Source: an uncultured Lutimaribacter sp.
GTDB lineage: Bacteria > Pseudomonadota > Alphaproteobacteria > Rhodobacterales > Rhodobacteraceae
Direction of reading: 5' to 3'
DNA: 64,000 nt
Assembly: GCA_913061505.1 (NCBI GenBank)
Contig: CAJXSO010000013.1
Span: 1-64,000 of the forward strand
Below the pieces are notes generated by a model. It did no database searches. It saw nothing but the letters and a program-made list of their open reading frames with translations, and was not told where the DNA came from. A program made the translations under genes and the position numbers. Shown here piece after piece: positions 61,679 through 64,000 of this stretch (positions are counted from its first letter, which is position 1; the number at the start of each line of letters is the position of its first letter).

Positions 61679-62620
61679 ATGAGCACACGCAAACCCACCG
61701 CCCTTTTCACCCACCCGGCCTGTTTGGGCCATGAAACCCCGGCAGGCCACCCCGAACAGGTGGCGCGCCTACAGGCCATCGAAACGGTGCTGGCCGATAG
61801 GCCGGGCCTGCTGCGCCTGGCCGCGCCTGCGTGCAGCGACGATGATATCTTGCTGTGCCACCCGCAAAGCCACCTGCAGCATATTCTGGCCAGCGCCCCG
61901 GCGCAGGGCCTGGTGATGCTGGATGAAGATACGCATATGTCGCCTGGTTCGGTGGCGGCGGCGCGCCATGCCGTGGGCGGGGCCCTGGCTGCGGTAGATG
62001 CGGTGCTGTCGGGCCAAGCGCATAACGCTTTTGTGGCCACCCGCCCCCCGGGCCACCATGCCGAACGCACCCGCCAGATGGGGTTTTGCCTGTTTGGCAA
62101 TGTGGCGATTGCGGCCCAACACGCCCTGCAGCGCCATGGGCTGGGGCGCGTGGCGATTGTGGATTTTGACGTGCACCACGGCAACGGCACCCAAGATCTG
62201 CTGTGGGACGAACCGAATGTGCTGTTTTTTTCCAGCCATCAAATGCCCTTATGGCCGGGCAGTGGCCGGGCCGATGAAACCGGCGCGCATGGGCAGGTGG
62301 TCAACCTGCCCCTGGCCCCGGGCAGTGACGGCGCGGCGATGCGCGCCCTGTATCAGGCGCGCGTTTTCCCCCAGATCGATGCGTTTTGCCCGGATTTATT
62401 GCTTATTTCCGCAGGCTTTGACGCCCACAGCGCCGACCCGCTGGCGCAATTGAACTGGCACGAAGATGATTTCACCTGGCTTACGCAAAACCTGTGCGCT
62501 TTGGCTGCAAAACATTGCGCAGGGCGGGTGGTATCGGTGCTGGAAGGCGGTTACGATCTGGCGGCATTGGCGGCATCGGTTGCCGCCCACGTCAGCGCAT
62601 TACAGGAGGCACCCGCATGA
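61679..62620 (+). CDS. Histone deacetylase family protein (acetylpolyamine amidohydrolase type)
   Basis: This 313-residue zinc hydrolase of the arginase/deacetylase fold has the catalytic His pair in RPPGHHAER (126-127), zinc ligands in VDFDVHHGNG (Asp164, His166), SAGFDAHSADPL with the third Asp, and the C-terminal LEGGYDL. Bacterial members deacetylate polyamines, acetoin-related AcuC targets or lysines. ATG 61679 is spaced 48 bases from petR. The stop overlaps the xseB start, giving an operon with isoprenoid genes. The natural substrate is unknown. Confidence 0.9.
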   Translation: MSTRKPTALFTHPACLGHETPAGHPEQVARLQAIETVLADRPGLLRLAAPACSDDDILLCHPQSHLQHILASAPAQGLVMLDEDTHMSPGSVAAARHAVGGALAAVDAVLSGQAHNAFVATRPPGHHAERTRQMGFCLFGNVAIAAQHALQRHGLGRVAIVDFDVHHGNGTQDLLWDEPNVLFFSSHQMPLWPGSGRADETGAHGQVVNLPLAPGSDGAAMRALYQARVFPQIDAFCPDLLLISAGFDAHSADPLAQLNWHEDDFTWLTQNLCALAAKHCAGRVVSVLEGGYDLAALAASVAAHVSALQEAPA

Positions 62621-62859
62621 GCGATAAACCCGTGGCCGAGATGAGCTTTGAAGAGGCCATGCGCGCCCTAGAAGATGTGGTGGGCAAGCTGGAACGGGGC
62701 GATGTGCCGCTAGAGCAATCTATCGCCCTATACGAACGTGGCGCCGAGCTGAAAAAGCGCTGCGAGGCCAAGCTGAAAGAAGCCGAAGAAAAAGTGGCGG
62801 CCATCACGCTGGATGGCCAGGGCACCCCCGCGGGCCTAACCCCGGTCGAAGGGCTGTAG
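62617..62859 (+). CDS. xseB: Exodeoxyribonuclease VII small subunit
   Basis: This protein of about 80 residues has the XseB helical hairpin (MSFEEAMRALEDVVGKLERG, then PLEQSIALYERGAELKKRCE). It regulates and solubilises the large subunit XseA in single-strand DNA degradation. ATG 62617 overlaps the deacetylase-family stop (ATGA). The order xseB-ispA-dxs is common in proteobacteria. Confidence 0.95.
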   Translation: MSDKPVAEMSFEEAMRALEDVVGKLERGDVPLEQSIALYERGAELKKRCEAKLKEAEEKVAAITLDGQGTPAGLTPVEGL

Positions 62860-62862
62860 CCC

Positions 62863-63729
62863 GTGCTGCAGGCGCGTATGGCCCAGGTGGCGGCGCTGGT
62901 GCAAGCCCGGCTTGACCGCGAGATTGGCCAATATGATGGCGTCATTGCCGATGCCATGGCCTATGCCAGCCGTGGCGGCAAACGGTTGCGGGCGCTGTTG
63001 GTGGCAGAATCGGCCCGCCTGCATGATGTGCCCGACCATCAATCAGAATGGCCCGCCGCCGCCATCGAGGCGCTGCATGCCTATTCGCTGGTGCATGATG
63101 ATCTGCCCTGTATGGATGATGACAGCACCCGCCGCGGCCAACCGACCGTGCATATCAAATGGGATCAGGCCACCGCTGTTTTGGCAGGCGATGCGCTGCA
63201 AACGCTGGCCTTTGAAATGCTGGCCTGCCCGGCGTGCCACCCTATGGGCGATGTGCGCGCCGATCTGTGCCTGTCATTGGCGCGTGCGGCGGGCGCGGGT
63301 GGCATGGTGCGGGGGCAAATGCTGGATATTGCGGCCGAAACCGCGGCACAGCCGCTGGATTTGGCGCAGATCACCGAATTGCAGGCAGGTAAAACCGGCG
63401 CCCTGATTACCTGGAGCGCGACAGCCGGCGCGCGCTTGGCCGGGGCCGATTTGGCCCCCTTGGCGCGCTATGGCGATGCGCTGGGGCTGGCCTTTCAGGT
63501 GTGGGACGATGTGCTAGATGTTACGGGCGACGCTGCCAAAACCGGCAAGGCGGTGGGCAAGGATGCGCAAGCTGGCAAAGCCACCTTTGTATCGCTTTTG
63601 GGGCTAGAGGCGGCAAAGACCCAGGCGAAAACTTTGGTTGATCATGCCTGCGACGCGCTATCTGGCTATGGCGATGGCGCCGATTGCTTGCGTCAGGCTG
63701 CCCGCTTCGTTATTGCCCGCGAAAGCTGA
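62863..63729 (+). CDS. ispA: Polyprenyl synthetase (farnesyl/geranyl diphosphate synthase)
   Basis: This 288-residue trans-prenyltransferase has the first Asp-rich motif DDLPCMDDD near residue 84, the second motif [10 protein letters not shown] near 213, and [10 protein letters not shown] for diphosphate binding. It condenses IPP with DMAPP/GPP to give FPP. GTG 62863 has AAGGG nine bases upstream; ATG 62878 is a less supported alternative. It lies between xseB and dxs. Confidence 0.93.
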   Translation: MLQARMAQVAALVQARLDREIGQYDGVIADAMAYASRGGKRLRALLVAESARLHDVPDHQSEWPAAAIEALHAYSLVHDDLPCMDDDSTRRGQPTVHIKWDQATAVLAGDALQTLAFEMLACPACHPMGDVRADLCLSLARAAGAGGMVRGQMLDIAAETAAQPLDLAQITELQAGKTGALITWSATAGARLAGADLAPLARYGDALGLAFQVWDDVLDVTGDAAKTGKAVGKDAQAGKATFVSLLGLEAAKTQAKTLVDHACDALSGYGDGADCLRQAARFVIARES

Positions 63730-63748
63730 CACCCCCGGAGGGGCCTTG

Positions 63749-64000
63749 ATGAGTGACAGACCCGTAACACCGCTGCTTGATACTGTGCATGTTCCAGCCG
63801 ATATGAAGCGGCTGTCAGATGCGCAGCTGCGCCAGTTGGCCGACGAGCTGCGCGCTGAAACCATCAGCGCCGTGTCGGAAACAGGTGGCCATTTGGGCGC
63901 GGGCCTGGGCGTGGTCGAGCTGACGGTTGCCTTGCACGCGGTGTTTGACACGCCAAAGGACAAGCTGGTTTGGGATGTCTCGCACCAGTCTTACCCGCAT
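63749..64000 (+). CDS. dxs: 1-deoxy-D-xylulose-5-phosphate synthase, 5' part
   Basis: The first 84 codons of dxs are present; the gene runs off the window. The N-terminus reads [18 protein letters not shown], then [20 protein letters not shown] and the thiamine-diphosphate-site stretch [13 protein letters not shown], all typical of DXS. It condenses pyruvate and glyceraldehyde 3-phosphate to start the MEP isoprenoid route. CGGAGGGG precedes ATG 63749. Confidence 0.93.
   Translation, partial: MSDRPVTPLLDTVHVPADMKRLSDAQLRQLADELRAETISAVSETGGHLGAGLGVVELTVALHAVFDTPKDKLVWDVSHQSYPH

Noticed and set aside
1-64000. tRNA, rRNA, CRISPR arrays, insertion sequences or phage genes
   Set aside because: Intergenic regions were read for T-loop signatures, regularly spaced repeats and transposase-like frames; none were convincing.

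Overview
The window looks like chromosomal DNA from an alphaproteobacterium, most likely family Rhodobacteraceae (Roseobacter group). This is inferred from several things: moderately high G+C; a petP/petR-type regulator pair; the xseB-ispA-dxs gene order; a bactofilin; and a density of solute-binding-protein ABC transporters, GntR/FCD regulators, DAO-type flavoproteins, an MttB homologue and an ectoine-hydrolase-like protein that is typical of marine roseobacters. I saw no rRNA, tRNA, CRISPR array, insertion sequence or phage gene.

Layout. (1) 485-6575: a non-pyrrolysine MttB homologue converges on a tightly overlapping operon gntR-dapA-like-aldehyde dehydrogenase-FAD oxidoreductase on the minus strand. 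(2) 6809-15762: a GlxA/AraC-type regulator, a complete oligopeptide-type ABC importer (binding protein, two permeases, double-ATPase), an MlrC/M81 protein and an M20 peptidase, which look like uptake and hydrolysis of a small peptide-like compound. (3) 15856-18676: a FecBCD/BtuFCD-type importer. (4) 18677-22990: an AT-rich intergenic stretch, a secreted protein with a PAQ-repeat linker, a SulP-STAS transporter and a bactofilin. (5) 23224-27120: a tungstate transporter in the order tupB-tupC-tupA, a one-component regulator with a binding-protein-like sensor domain, and a TetR-like regulator. (6) 27443-29571: a 39-residue membrane peptide, DgkA and an EptA-like lipid A phosphoethanolamine transferase. 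(7) 29769-38368: an unassigned catabolic locus with an M19-like protein that lacks metal ligands, two conserved proteins of unknown function, an LDH2-type dehydrogenase, an old-yellow-enzyme, a GMC oxidoreductase and an enolase-superfamily enzyme. (8) 38440-52257: two polyamine-type ABC systems (order A-D-B-C on minus, F-G-H-I on plus), an ectoine-hydrolase-like gene, a putrescine-type aminotransferase, a GntR regulator and a PuuB-like oxidase. (9) 52258-64000: a DMT exporter, a malonyl-CoA synthetase, a SelD fusion facing SelU, idi, cobO, ilvE, petP/petR, a histone-deacetylase-family protein, xseB, ispA and the start of dxs.

How the genes fit together. Most of the window is substrate scavenging and catabolism of nitrogen-containing solutes. 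The clearest regulatory logic is around 46 kb. An identical 12-bp palindrome-centred motif (ATATGATCAAAT) lies upstream of both the aminotransferase gene and the potF-like operon, on either side of a GntR-family regulator gene, so import and catabolism of a polyamine are probably one regulon. Four of the five binding-protein genes are followed directly by strong hairpins before the next gene, a layout expected to raise binding-protein levels relative to the membrane subunits. The last 6 kb is housekeeping isoprenoid, B12, selenium and branched-chain amino acid metabolism.

The best candidates for undescribed biology are the M19-like/unknown/DUF3726-like locus at 29.8-38.4 kb, the flavoprotein-aldehyde dehydrogenase-DapA operon at 2-6.6 kb beside the MttB homologue, and the AT-rich intergenic region at 18.7-19.4 kb. 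All family assignments were made by reading; no database search was run.
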